Source: Alphaproteobacteria bacterium
GTDB taxonomy: Bacteria; Pseudomonadota; Alphaproteobacteria; Rhizobiales; Devosiaceae
Direction: 5' to 3'
DNA length: 64,000 nt
NCBI GenBank assembly: GCA_018828145.1
Contig: JAHJWO010000047.1
Location: 62,001-126,000, forward strand
Position numbers and translations under genes: made by a program. Shown one piece after another: positions 1 through 8,647 of the stretch; position 1 is the first letter of the stretch; the number at the start of each line of letters is the position of its first letter. The notes beneath the pieces are model-generated. The model saw only the letters and a list, made by a program, of their open reading frames with translations, had not been told where the DNA came from and did not search any database.

Positions 1-252
1 CAGCCGGTAGCGGCCCGCGGCCAGGGCCGCCCCGGCAAGGCCGGTGACCAGAGCGGGCCGATTGGCCGGCTTGCCCAGACCGAAGAGATAGGCCGCCAGG
101 CCGCCATCCGCCTCGGGCAGCGCCAAGAGGCGCCCGCGCTGGCCGGTAAAGCCATTGGCTGCGGCCCAGGCGCCGTGCTTGGGCGGCAGCTCGGCGGCCG
201 CAAGGCTCCCCTCTTCGACGCAGATGACGGGGATGATGGAAGCCTTGGCCAT
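1..252 (-). CDS. Leucyl aminopeptidase (M17) family protein, N-terminal fragment
   Basis: Only the first 84 codons lie in the window; the gene continues past the left edge. The fragment has the small N-terminal alpha/beta domain pattern of rhizobial M17 aminopeptidases (a WAAANGF motif, an LPEADGGLAAYLFGLG stretch, then a region ending AAGRYRL), but the metal-binding catalytic domain is outside the window. Family members are cytosolic two-metal exopeptidases releasing N-terminal residues. The ATG at 252 is preceded by GGAG with a 6-base gap; the frame stays open upstream only to a TAA near 325 with no better start. It is divergent from tadD. Family call is moderate because it rests on the non-catalytic domain. 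Confidence 0.6.
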   Translation of the reverse strand, partial: MAKASIIPVICVEEGSLAAAELPPKHGAWAAANGFTGQRGRLLALPEADGGLAAYLFGLGKPANRPALVTGLAGAALAAGRYRL

Positions 253-327
253 GACGAACTCCAGGGTGTGCTGACCGCTCTTGTAGCGGGCCAGCCCGGG
301 GGCGGCAACGCTGCCAATCGGGCCACT

Positions 328-348
328 TTAACGGGGCGTTAGGGTTAA
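328..348. promoter_or_regulatory. TTAA-N7-TTAG motif plus TTAA, CtrA-like site
   Basis: TTAA at 328, seven bases, TTAG at 339, then another TTAA at 345, in the divergent region between the aminopeptidase and tadD. CtrA of alphaproteobacteria binds TTAA-N7-TTAA; this matches with one substitution. Similar TTAAC elements flank other pilus genes in the window. Suggestive only. Confidence 0.3.
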
Positions 349-395
349 TGACCTATTGAAATAAGGAGGGTGCCGCCGGGCCCGAGGAGTTGCAC

Positions 396-1163
396 GTGAC
401 GTCGCTGGACCGCTTTTTCAGACCAATGCGGATGCTGCTGCTGGCCGGCGTGGCCGTGGTGGCGCTCGGCGCCTGTGCCTCCAATCGCGGCATGTCGGCG
501 ACCGACTATTCCGGCCTGCCCGCGGGGCAGAGCCACCAGACCCTCGCCGAGCTGACCGCCCGCTACAAGGCCAACCCAAAGGACAAGGGCGTCGCCATCC
601 ACTATGCCGCCGCCCTGCGCGCAGTGGGCCAGAGCAAGCAGGCCGTGGCGGTTCTGGAAATCAGCGTCAGCCACTACCCGCAGGATGCCGACATTGCCGC
701 CGCCTATGCCAAGGCGCTGACCGCCGACGGCCGGTTCGAGCAATCGCTGCAGGTGCTGGACAATGTCATCCGGCCCGAAGCGCCGGACTGGAATGCCCTC
801 CTCGTCAAGGGCGCGACACTCGACCAGCTCGGCCGCAACCAGGAAGCGCGGGCGCTCTATGCCCAGGCACTGGTCTATGCCCCGGGCGAGGCCTCGATCG
901 AGGCCAATATCGGCCTCTCCTATGCCATGACCAACGAATTGCCCGCCGCCGAACAGCATCTGCGCCGGGCCGTGCAGATGCGCGGCGCCACCAGCCGCGT
1001 GCGGCAGAACCTGGCTCTCGTTATTGGCCTGCAGGGCCGGTTCGAGGAATGCCGCGCCATCTACGCCGCCGAACTCCCCCCCGAACAGGTCGAAAGCAAC
1101 ATGGCCTATGTGCGGGCGCTGCTGACCCAGCAAAACCGCTGGGACATGATCGAGAAGAGCTGA
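396..1163 (+). CDS. tadD: TadD-like tetratricopeptide lipoprotein of the Tad pilus
   Basis: Predicted outer-membrane or periplasmic TPR lipoprotein of the tight-adherence pilus machine; TadD acts as a pilotin-like assembly factor for the secretin. The product (255 aa) starts with a lipoprotein signal: basic residues, hydrophobic run, lipobox LGAC with the acylated Cys at about residue 27. Residues 60-255 are TPR helices (repeats such as AAAYAKALTADGRFEQSLQVL and IEANIGLSYAMTNELPAAEQHL). GTG at 396 was chosen because GAGGAG sits 6 bases upstream; a TTG at 390 lies directly on that Shine-Dalgarno. It converges on tadC with a shared terminator between them. Confidence 0.85.
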   Translation: MTSLDRFFRPMRMLLLAGVAVVALGACASNRGMSATDYSGLPAGQSHQTLAELTARYKANPKDKGVAIHYAAALRAVGQSKQAVAVLEISVSHYPQDADIAAAYAKALTADGRFEQSLQVLDNVIRPEAPDWNALLVKGATLDQLGRNQEARALYAQALVYAPGEASIEANIGLSYAMTNELPAAEQHLRRAVQMRGATSRVRQNLALVIGLQGRFEECRAIYAAELPPEQVESNMAYVRALLTQQNRWDMIEKS

Positions 1164-1186
1164 GCGTTCTCTCGCCGGCAAAAGCA

Positions 1187-1212
1187 AAAATCCCCGCGCG
1201 AGCGGGGATTTT
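1187..1212. terminator. Bidirectional terminator between tadD and tadC
   Basis: Eleven-base perfect stem AAAATCCCCGC / GCGGGGATTTT with a 4-base GCGA loop, A-tract on the left and T-tract on the right, between two convergent stop codons. It can serve as an intrinsic terminator for either strand. Confidence 0.75.
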
Positions 1213-1240
1213 GCGTTTCTGCAGGTGGCTTTGGGCGTAA

Positions 1241-2257
1241 TCAGCCGGCGCCGCCATTGGCCATGACGCTGCCGACCGGGCCGCTGAAGACCTTGATCAT
1301 GGCGGGGGACAGGATGACGATGAACAGCACGGGCAGGAAGAACAGGATCAGCGGCACCGTGAGCTTGGGCGGCAGGGAGGCGGCTTTCTTCTCGGCCTCC
1401 ATCATGCGCTGCTCGCGGCCTTCCTCGGCCATGACGCGCAGCGCCTGGCCGACGGAGGTGCCGTAGCGGTCGGCCTGGATCAGGGCCGTCATCACCGACT
1501 TGACGCCGTCGAGCCCGGTGCGGCGGCCCAGATTGTCATAGGCGCGGCCGCGATCCTCGAGGAAAGCGAGTTCGGCCGTGGTCAGGGTCAGCTCCTCGGC
1601 CAGTTCGGGGCTCTGCTGGTCGATTTCCCGCGCGACGCGCTTGAAGGCATGCTCCATCGACATGCCGGACTCCACGCAGAGCAGCATCAGGTCGAGGCAA
1701 TCGGGCCAGGCGCGACGGATCGAGGCCTGCCGCTTGGTGGTGGTGTTCTTGAGCAGCACGTTGGGCAGGTAGGCGCCAACCAGCGCGGCACCGATGGCAT
1801 AGGTGAGGTTGAGATAGAGCGGGCGGCCACCGGGGGCCAGCACCAGCACATAGAAGGTCACCAGCAGGAAGATGGCGATCGGCGCGGCCATGCGCATGAA
1901 GAGGAATGTGGTCAGGTGCCCCTGCCCGCGAAAGCCGGCCATGGCCAGCTTGTCGACGGTGGCATCATCCTGGAACGCCTTCTTGAGATCGAAGCGGTCG
2001 ACCACGGTCTTCATATAGGTCTTGGTTTCGCTGGCGCGCCTGATGCCGCGGCTCTCGGAGCCGCCATTGCCGCGCAGGCGTGCCATTTCCTCGGCGCGCA
2101 TCTTCTCGCGTTCGAGCGCAACGCGCTTGATGCGATCGCGCATCTCTGACTTGACGATGAAGCTGGAGCCGAAGGTGAAGACGACGGCGGCGGCCGAGAC
2201 GGCGGCCAGCACGGAGATGAGGAATTCCCGCTGGGTCAGAAGCGCGACGAAGTCCAT
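1241..2257 (-). CDS. tadC: TadC, type II secretion F-domain inner-membrane platform protein
   Basis: Inner-membrane platform protein of the Tad pilus, partner of TadB and the CpaF ATPase. The 338-aa product has an N-terminal membrane helix (about 10-32), a basic cytoplasmic stretch, two helices near 125-165, a conserved T2SSF cytoplasmic domain (LDLMLLCVESGMSMEHAFKRV, then GLDGVKSVMTALIQADRYGTSV) and a C-terminal hydrophobic helix (LPPKLTVPLILFFLPVLFIV). Length matches TadC. Follows tadB by 15 bases; last gene of the leftward cpa/tad operon, ending at the 1187-1212 hairpin. Confidence 0.92.
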   Translation of the reverse strand: MDFVALLTQREFLISVLAAVSAAAVVFTFGSSFIVKSEMRDRIKRVALEREKMRAEEMARLRGNGGSESRGIRRASETKTYMKTVVDRFDLKKAFQDDATVDKLAMAGFRGQGHLTTFLFMRMAAPIAIFLLVTFYVLVLAPGGRPLYLNLTYAIGAALVGAYLPNVLLKNTTTKRQASIRRAWPDCLDLMLLCVESGMSMEHAFKRVAREIDQQSPELAEELTLTTAELAFLEDRGRAYDNLGRRTGLDGVKSVMTALIQADRYGTSVGQALRVMAEEGREQRMMEAEKKAASLPPKLTVPLILFFLPVLFIVILSPAMIKVFSGPVGSVMANGGAG

Positions 2258-2272
2258 GCAGGCTCCTCCCGG

Positions 2273-3247
2273 TCAGTAGTTGAACTGGATCATGCGGTTC
2301 ATCACGAAGATGCCCGCCACCAGCATGATGATCCCCACGCCCAGCCAGATCTGCCCGATGGGAGTGAAGAAGAGCGGGCCCAGATAGGCCGGGGACACCA
2401 GGCTCACCAGCGTGCCCACCACGAAGGGGAGCGAGCCGATGATGCCGGCGGAGGCCTTCGCTTCGGCCGACATGGCCTTGATCTTCTGCTTCATCTTCTT
2501 GCGGTTGCGCAGCACCTTGGCGAGGTTGCTCAGGGCTTCGCTGAGATTGCCGCCGGCCTGCTGCTGCACGGTGATGACGACGACGAAGAAATTGACCTCG
2601 GGCAGCGGCACGCGATCGAGCAGCACGCCCACCGCCTCGGTCATCGACATGCCGAAGGCTTGCTGGTCGAGCACGCGACCGAATTCCGATTTCACCGGCT
2701 CCTTGGCATCCTTGGCCACGACGCGGATGGAATCGTTGAGCGGCAGACCGGTCTTGACGCCACGCACGATGGCTTCGACGGCGTTGGGCAACTCGTCGAG
2801 AAAGCGGTCCTGATATTTCTTGCGCTTGCGGCTGACATACATGCGCGGCAGCAGGTATCCCGCCGCCACGGCAAAGACCGGCGCCAGATAGATCGGCACC
2901 TGGACCAGCACGAGGATGACGAACACCACGATGCCGAAAATGATGCTGTTGCGGATGAAGACGGCCGGCTTGATGGTCATGCCGGCCTGAAACAGCAGCT
3001 GCGGCAGGGAGACGCGCTTCTTGGCGTTGAGCGCATCGGTCTGCGACTTGAGCGCCTGCTGCACGCTCTTGCGACGCTCCTCGCGGCTGCGGGCAGCATC
3101 GACCTCGAGCCGGTTGACGCGGATGTCGCCCTGCAGCGCCTTGCGGCGCTTGTCGGCCCGACCGCTCCCCATGGCCGAAGGCACGAGGGCAAAGCCCGCG
3201 GCACCGACGGTGATCATGGACAGGATGACGAGAAGGATCGTGGTCAT
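2273..3247 (-). CDS. tadB: TadB, type II secretion F-domain inner-membrane platform protein
   Basis: The 324-aa product has an N-terminal membrane helix, a basic linker (SGRADKRRKALQGDI), paired helices near 95-135, a T2SSF domain with LPNAVEAIVRGVKTGLPLNDS and VQQQAGGNLSEALSNLAKVLRNR, and two C-terminal helices. TadB with TadC forms the inner-membrane platform that couples CpaF ATP hydrolysis to pilin polymerisation. Its ATG lies immediately before the TAA of cpaF (stop 3248-3250), so translation is probably coupled. Confidence 0.92.
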   Translation of the reverse strand: MTTILLVILSMITVGAAGFALVPSAMGSGRADKRRKALQGDIRVNRLEVDAARSREERRKSVQQALKSQTDALNAKKRVSLPQLLFQAGMTIKPAVFIRNSIIFGIVVFVILVLVQVPIYLAPVFAVAAGYLLPRMYVSRKRKKYQDRFLDELPNAVEAIVRGVKTGLPLNDSIRVVAKDAKEPVKSEFGRVLDQQAFGMSMTEAVGVLLDRVPLPEVNFFVVVITVQQQAGGNLSEALSNLAKVLRNRKKMKQKIKAMSAEAKASAGIIGSLPFVVGTLVSLVSPAYLGPLFFTPIGQIWLGVGIIMLVAGIFVMNRMIQFNY

Positions 3248-4735
3248 TTACGAATCCAGCAGCTGGTGCTGCTCGGTATTGGACTTTTCGAGCGCTTCGA
3301 CGAGGTTGGCTTCTTCGTTGAAATAACGGGCGCGCTCGGCAAATTGCGGCTTGGTGATGCCGGTGGAGCGGTGCTTGCCCATCAGCATGCCATTGGCGTC
3401 TTCGCCCATGATGTCATAGACGAAGATGTCCTGGGTCACGATGACATCGCCTTCCATGCCGAGGATCTCGGTGATGTGGGTGATGCGGCGCGAGCCGTCG
3501 CGCAGGCGGGCGGCCTGCACCACGACGTCGATCGACGAGGTGATCATTTCGCGGATGGTGCGGCTGGGCAGCGAATAGCCGCCCATGGTGATCATGGATT
3601 CAAGACGCGACAGCGCCTCGCGCGGGCTGTTGGCGTGGAGCGTGCCCATGGATCCGTCGTGGCCCGTATTCATGGCCTGGAGCAGGTCGAAGCTCTCGGG
3701 TCCGCGGACTTCGCCGACGATGATGCGTTCGGGGCGCATGCGCAGGCAGTTCTTGATGAGATCGCGCATGGTGATCTCGCCCTCGCCCTCGAGGTTGGGC
3801 GGGCGGGTTTCGAGACGGACCACATGCGGCTGCTGCAGCTGCAATTCGGCCGAGTCCTCGCAGGTGATGACGCGCTCGTCCTTCTCGATGAAGGCGGTGA
3901 GGCAGTTGAGCAGCGTCGTCTTGCCCGAACCGGTACCGCCCGAGATCAGCACATTGGCGCGGACGCGACCCAGGATGCGCAGCACTTCGGCGCCTTCGGG
4001 CGAAATGGAATTGTATTTGACCAGCTGCTGGAGGGTCAGCTTGTCCTTCTTGAACTTGCGGATGGTGAGCGCGGCGCCATCGATGGCCAGCGGCGGGGCG
4101 ATGACATTGACGCGGGAGCCGTCGGGCAGGCGGGCGTCGCAGATGGGGGAGCTTTCATCGACGCGGCGGCCGACCTGGCTGACGATGCGCTGGCAGACAT
4201 TCATGAGGTGGGCATCGTCGCGGAAGCGCACATTGGTGAGGCGCACCTTGCCGGCGACTTCGATGTAGCATTTCTGCGACCCGTTCACCATGATGTCGGC
4301 GATGTCGTCGCGGGCCAGCAGAGGCTCGAGCGGACCATAGCCCAGCACGTCGTTGCAGATGTCCTCGAGCAGGTCTTCCTGCTCGGAGATGGACATGATG
4401 ATCGACTTGAGCGCGATGATTTCGGCGACGATGTCGCGGATTTCTTCGCGCGCCGCGTCCTGATCCATGGTCGCGAGCTGGCTGAGGTCGATGGAATCGA
4501 TCAGCGCGTTGAAAATGGCCGATTTGGTGTGAAAATATTCCTTGTCACGCGCCGCGTCGGCGGGCGCGCGGACATCGACCACGTCCTCATTGCGGATACG
4601 GGAGGCCATGCCGTCGCTGTCGCTGGCGCGGCGGGCCTGCGCGGGCGGCTCGGCGCGCACAACGCTGGGAACCGGACGCGCGACTTCGCCGACGCCCGGA
4701 GTGTTGCCGCCAAAAGATACGCGCTTGCCAAACAT
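3248..4735 (-). CDS. cpaF: CpaF/TadA pilus assembly ATPase
   Basis: Hexameric secretion ATPase powering Flp pilus extension (and, in Caulobacter, retraction). The 495-aa protein shows the full T2SSE signature: Walker A GGTGSGKTT at 266-274, an Asp box EDSAELQL at about 293, Walker B RIIVGEVRG at about 337 and a His box GHDGSMGTLHA at about 358. The first 70 residues are a low-complexity arm with Pro, Ala and Arg. Upstream gene is cpaE with a 48-base gap. No key residue is missing. Confidence 0.95.
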   Translation of the reverse strand: MFGKRVSFGGNTPGVGEVARPVPSVVRAEPPAQARRASDSDGMASRIRNEDVVDVRAPADAARDKEYFHTKSAIFNALIDSIDLSQLATMDQDAAREEIRDIVAEIIALKSIIMSISEQEDLLEDICNDVLGYGPLEPLLARDDIADIMVNGSQKCYIEVAGKVRLTNVRFRDDAHLMNVCQRIVSQVGRRVDESSPICDARLPDGSRVNVIAPPLAIDGAALTIRKFKKDKLTLQQLVKYNSISPEGAEVLRILGRVRANVLISGGTGSGKTTLLNCLTAFIEKDERVITCEDSAELQLQQPHVVRLETRPPNLEGEGEITMRDLIKNCLRMRPERIIVGEVRGPESFDLLQAMNTGHDGSMGTLHANSPREALSRLESMITMGGYSLPSRTIREMITSSIDVVVQAARLRDGSRRITHITEILGMEGDVIVTQDIFVYDIMGEDANGMLMGKHRSTGITKPQFAERARYFNEEANLVEALEKSNTEQHQLLDS

Positions 4736-4783
4736 TGTCGTCCTACCGTTCTAGAGGGCGCGACGTTCCGACTGGAACGGCCC

Positions 4784-6055
4784 TCAGGCCCGCTTCTTGA
4801 GGAACGAGGGCAGTTTCATCAGGCCCGATGACCTGCCCCCGGCATGTGTCGCCTGCCGCCCGGTCACATGCAGGCTGACCGCGCGATAGACGTCGTTGAT
4901 CTTGTGGTTGGCAGCGACCTCGGCGATCATCTGCCCGTTGTTGGCGGCGGTGCCGAACAGGGCCGCATCGAAGGGCACCTGGCCGAGCAGCTGGCATTCG
5001 ACCGAGCTGGCAAATTCGGCGGCGTCGATTTCGGGCCGGCGCGGCATGCCCACCTTGTTGAGGACCAGGCACGGCACCGTTTCGGTGGGCCGCAGCGCAC
5101 GGATCGTATCGGCCAGGTTCTTGGCATTGCGCAGATTGGCGAGATCAGGCTCGGCCACGATCACCACTTCATCGACGGTCGCCAGCGTGTGCCGGATCCA
5201 GGCATTCCAGCCGTGGGGAATGTCCAGCACGACCATGGGCATGGTGTTCTGGCAGAGCTCGAGGATCTGCTCGAATTCGCGCTCGTCGAAATCATAGGTG
5301 CGGTCGAGCGTGACGGGCGCGGTCAGCAGGTTGATATGGGTAGCCGCCTTGCTCATCAGGCGGTCGAGCATGGTCTGGTCGACCTTCTGGTTGGCCGAGA
5401 GAGCGTCGGCCAGGCCATGGGGCGGATCCTGATTGAAATTGAGGCCCACCGTGCCGAAGGCGAGGTCCATGTCGAGGATCAGGCTATCCTGGCGAAGCAT
5501 GGTGGCGATGGCCCAGGCGACATTATGCGCGACAGTCGATCCGCCGGCGCCACCCTTGGCCGAGACAAAGCCGATGGTGCGCCCGATGGGGGCCGAATTT
5601 TCCGAGGCGAAGAGATCGGTGATGGCGCTGACGATCTGCTGGGCGGTGGCCGGCAGGACCACATATTCGGAAATGCCGGAACGGATCAGCTCGCGATAGA
5701 GCAGCACGTCGTTGACATGGCCGAGCACGACAACGCGGGTCGAGGCATCGCAGACTTCGGCGAGGCGCTCGAGCGCCGCGGGGATTTCCTCGGGCGCCAG
5801 CGTGGTCTCGACGATGATGAGATTGGGCGTGGGATTGGACTTGTAGGTCTCCACGGCGCCATCGATGCCGCCATTGTGGGTGGTGATGGCCACCTTGGAC
5901 ATGCGGCGATCGTGAATGGCGCTTTCCACCAGCTGGGCGGTCTGGGAATGCTCGCAGAAGGCCTGGATGGTGATGCGCGGAATCAGGCGCGCGCCGGCGG
6001 CGATCTCGGCTGCCGGCTCTTCGGCCTTGCTGGGTTCCGATGACAGGAAACTCAT
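4784..6055 (-). CDS. cpaE: CpaE/TadZ pilus localisation ATPase with atypical P-loop
   Basis: Polar-localisation factor of the Tad system. The 423-aa product has a receiver-like domain (about 28-150; hydrophobic strands LIIVETT and RVVVLGHVND) followed by a MinD/ParA-fold domain beginning FVSAKGGAGGSTVAHNVA at about 163. The P-loop reads KGGAGGST, so the second Lys of KGGxGK(T/S) is replaced by Gly. TadZ proteins are known to carry an atypical Walker A, so this fits the family rather than a broken gene. AAGGAGAG lies 8 bases before the ATG; the gap to cpaC is 27 bases, leaving no room for cpaD. Confidence 0.9.
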   Translation of the reverse strand: MSFLSSEPSKAEEPAAEIAAGARLIPRITIQAFCEHSQTAQLVESAIHDRRMSKVAITTHNGGIDGAVETYKSNPTPNLIIVETTLAPEEIPAALERLAEVCDASTRVVVLGHVNDVLLYRELIRSGISEYVVLPATAQQIVSAITDLFASENSAPIGRTIGFVSAKGGAGGSTVAHNVAWAIATMLRQDSLILDMDLAFGTVGLNFNQDPPHGLADALSANQKVDQTMLDRLMSKAATHINLLTAPVTLDRTYDFDEREFEQILELCQNTMPMVVLDIPHGWNAWIRHTLATVDEVVIVAEPDLANLRNAKNLADTIRALRPTETVPCLVLNKVGMPRRPEIDAAEFASSVECQLLGQVPFDAALFGTAANNGQMIAEVAANHKINDVYRAVSLHVTGRQATHAGGRSSGLMKLPSFLKKRA

Positions 6056-6082
6056 GACACAAACTCTCCTTGACGCCCGACC

Positions 6083-7495
6083 TCAGTCGAGGACGAAGCC
6101 AACCGAACCACTGAAGCTGCCGCGCATCTCGCCGGTCTGGCCGACGCCATACATGTTCTCCAGCCGGCCGAGGAAGATGCCCTCGGCATCGCTGGCCACG
6201 GTGGTGCGATCGGTCGGCACCGGAATGGAATTGGCCGGGCTGGGGCCAACCAGATAGGGGGTGACGAGGATCACCAGCTCGGTCTGGTCGGTGCGATAGT
6301 CGCGCGAGCGGAATAGTGCGCCCAGGATCGGGATATCGCCAAGCCAGGGGAACTGGTCGATCTGCGTGCTGGTGCGCTCCTCGAGCAGGCCACCGATGGA
6401 CAGCGTCGTGCCGCTGGGCAATTCGACAGAGGTGCTGGCCTCGCGCTTGGTGATCGACATATCGGCCTGCGGTTCGGAGACCGAGGTTTCGACCTTCAGC
6501 CCAATGCTGCCGTTGGACTTGACCACCGGCGTGAAGGCCAGTTCCACCCCATAGGGCTTGAACTCGATCTTGCGGACCAGGCCGCCGGTATCGTCTTCGT
6601 CAAAGGTGACATAGGGCATTTCGCCGCCGGCCAGGAATGTCGCGGCTTCGCCCGAAATGGCGGTCAGCGTGGGCTGGGCAAGCACGCGCAGTGCACCATT
6701 CTGTTCCAGCGCCCGGATGGCGGCGTTGACATTGGCGGCATTGTTGCTGAATCCGGCATTGGCCCCATGGGGGATTTCGCCATCCTTCATGATGTTGGTG
6801 AAGTTCAACAGGTTGGTCGTGCCCACGTTGAAGGCGGCGGCCAGATTGATGCCGAACTGCTTGGCGATCGAGCGCTTCACTTCCGACACGGTGACCTGCA
6901 GCATGACCTGCTGGGCGCCCGACACGTCGAGAATGTTGGCCACATTATCCGCGCCACCGGCAAACTGTACGGCAACCTGGGTGGCGCGCTCGCGATCTTC
7001 ACCCGAAAGCACATTGCCCGTCAGCACGACGCGGTTGATCTCACCCAGGGTCACGGACTCAACCCGGATATTGGAGCCCGGAATGATGCGCGCCAGCGCG
7101 ATCTGCAGGGCGTTGCCGACCTGGGAAGGCTCCTCGATGACCTGGACGTCAAGCACAGCAATGGTGCGGCCACTATCGTCGAGGAAGAAGATGTTGGTGT
7201 CGCCGCCGGTAATGCCCTGGATGATGGCCCGGGTGCGGGTGCGCATGATGGCTGCAGCGACGCTCGGCTGGCTGATGATGACTTCGGCGGCGCCCGCCGG
7301 CAGATCGATGAGCGCGGTCTTGTTGATTTCGACCTCGAACTTGCGCGTGGCGCCGTAGGCTGCCGGGGAGATCGAGATATGGGTTTCCTGGGCCGTTGCC
7401 GTGCCGATGGCGGGCACGGCGAAGAGGCCGAGGAGGAGCAGCGGGGCAGCCAGGACGGCGGCGCGGCGGCGGAGCGTGGGAAGGAACTTGTTCAT
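6083..7495 (-). CDS. cpaC: CpaC/RcpA outer-membrane secretin of the Tad pilus
   Basis: Secretin forming the outer-membrane channel for the Flp pilus. The 470-aa precursor has a signal peptide ending near ATAQETH, an N-terminal pilus domain (FEVEINKTALIDLPAGAAEV), a BON/secretin-N-like segment (NRVVLTGNVLSGEDRERA) and the secretin domain with VMLQVTVSEVKRSIAKQFG, VLAQPTLTAISGEAATFLAGG and the late ILGALFRSRDYRTDQTELVILVTP motif (split here only by reading). ATG at 7495 was chosen over ATG at 7501 because GGAG is 6 bases from the former and directly abuts the latter. Close spacing to cpaB and cpaE supports an operon. Confidence 0.93.
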   Translation of the reverse strand: MNKFLPTLRRRAAVLAAPLLLLGLFAVPAIGTATAQETHISISPAAYGATRKFEVEINKTALIDLPAGAAEVIISQPSVAAAIMRTRTRAIIQGITGGDTNIFFLDDSGRTIAVLDVQVIEEPSQVGNALQIALARIIPGSNIRVESVTLGEINRVVLTGNVLSGEDRERATQVAVQFAGGADNVANILDVSGAQQVMLQVTVSEVKRSIAKQFGINLAAAFNVGTTNLLNFTNIMKDGEIPHGANAGFSNNAANVNAAIRALEQNGALRVLAQPTLTAISGEAATFLAGGEMPYVTFDEDDTGGLVRKIEFKPYGVELAFTPVVKSNGSIGLKVETSVSEPQADMSITKREASTSVELPSGTTLSIGGLLEERTSTQIDQFPWLGDIPILGALFRSRDYRTDQTELVILVTPYLVGPSPANSIPVPTDRTTVASDAEGIFLGRLENMYGVGQTGEMRGSFSGSVGFVLD

Positions 7496-7508
7496 GATCA
7501 TCTCCGCC

Positions 7509-8441
7509 CTAACGGGGCACCGCCTGGGGATCGATTGCGACAGGAGGCTGTGTCTGCTCGCTCGGCGCCTGCGGCTGGGGAAGCACGGCGGGCACCACCG
7601 CGCCCATCTGCGGCGCTGTGAGGCTGACCGTGTTGCCGGTCATGACGGACTGTTCCTTGCCGAAGCGGATGAGCCGCACGGTCTGGTTTGAACTGGGGGT
7701 ATCGGCAACGGCGCCGCGCTTGAAATCGACCACCGAACGCAGGGTGAGGCTCAGCTGCCCCATGGTGGAGGCATTGATGAGGGTTTCGGCCTGGCCCGGG
7801 TCGAGCTCGAGCGTGGCAATGGTGGAGCTGTCGAACACGGTGGGCGTGGGCGCGGGGCTGTTGGGGTCTTCCTGACCGCCCGTCGTGCCCATCTCGCCCA
7901 GCCGGTGGCCGATGGCCAGGACACGCACATTGGAGAGGATAGCCTCGGACTGCTGGCCCGCTTCCGTCTGGGTGGTCAGCAGCACATCGACATGATCATT
8001 GGGAACGATGAAGCCGCCGGCGCTCGAGCTGGGTGTGACACCCACCGAAACGCCACGCATGCCTTCGGCCAGCACGGCCGATAGATAGCCCTGATCGGTG
8101 CGGACAAGCTTGGCCTCGCGGATCGGCTCGCCGGGGAAGAACTCGAAGCGGGCAATGGAATCGGTCAATTGCGTGGGCGCGTCGGGCATGGCGGAGATGG
8201 TGACATATTCGGGGCGCACGGCGCCCTGCGGCCAATCCTGCCACTCCAGCACGACCGGGCTCAGCCGCTCACCCATGCCGATGGGCGCCTTGGCCACCAG
8301 GATCTGGGTCTTCTCCTCCTGCACGACCTCAGTGGTCACCACCTGCTGCGGCGCAGGGCTGCCGCCGCGCGTCACCAGAAAGGCCGCCAGTCCGCCGGCG
8401 ACAAGCGCCACAAGCAACAGGATGATACGCGCCGGCTTCAT
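7509..8441 (-). CDS. cpaB: CpaB/RcpC Flp pilus assembly protein with SAF domain
   Basis: The 310-aa protein begins with a membrane-anchor helix (ARIILLLVALVAGGLAAFLVT) followed by a SAF/AFP-like domain at about 46-110 (ILVAKAPIGMGERLSPVVLEWQDWP) and the RcpC-type C-terminal region (VTPSSSAGGFIVPNDHVDVLLT). CpaB/RcpC proteins are periplasmic, interact with the secretin and may bind the peptidoglycan or pilus channel. A Pro/Thr-rich insert lies near residues 205-215. First gene of the leftward cpaB-tadC block; a 206-base gap with two GGTTAAC motifs separates it from cpaA. Confidence 0.9.
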   Translation of the reverse strand: MKPARIILLLVALVAGGLAAFLVTRGGSPAPQQVVTTEVVQEEKTQILVAKAPIGMGERLSPVVLEWQDWPQGAVRPEYVTISAMPDAPTQLTDSIARFEFFPGEPIREAKLVRTDQGYLSAVLAEGMRGVSVGVTPSSSAGGFIVPNDHVDVLLTTQTEAGQQSEAILSNVRVLAIGHRLGEMGTTGGQEDPNSPAPTPTVFDSSTIATLELDPGQAETLINASTMGQLSLTLRSVVDFKRGAVADTPSSNQTVRLIRFGKEQSVMTGNTVSLTAPQMGAVVPAVLPQPQAPSEQTQPPVAIDPQAVPR

Positions 8442-8518
8442 GACTCACTCCGGTTGTACGCGGGCGCAACGGGCCCAATTCCAACAGGGTGAACTGTGAC
8501 CGCAAAGGGTCAAAGTTT

Positions 8519-8549
8519 GGTTAACCGGAGCTTTTCGAATGCGGTTAAC
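8519..8549. promoter_or_regulatory. Two GGTTAAC motifs upstream of cpaB
   Basis: GGTTAAC occurs at 8519-8525 and 8543-8549 in the 206-base gap upstream of cpaB. The same half-site recurs next to flp and the TadE-like genes. It resembles a CtrA half-site (TTAAC); binding is inferred, not shown. Start-to-start spacing is 24 bases. Confidence 0.35.
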
Positions 8550-8647
8550 AATATGTGAACTTTGGACTTTTGCCCGAGCAGAGAACAAATGTGCTCAAGC
8601 CGACGTCAAGGTCGGGCGGAACTTTCGCGTTTCTTGGCCATGACTGA

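Noticed and set aside
2660..4831. 723-codon open frame on the plus strand opposite tadB and cpaF
   Set aside because: Antisense to genes with complete family motifs on the minus strand; arises from GC-rich codon bias and has no domain pattern of its own.
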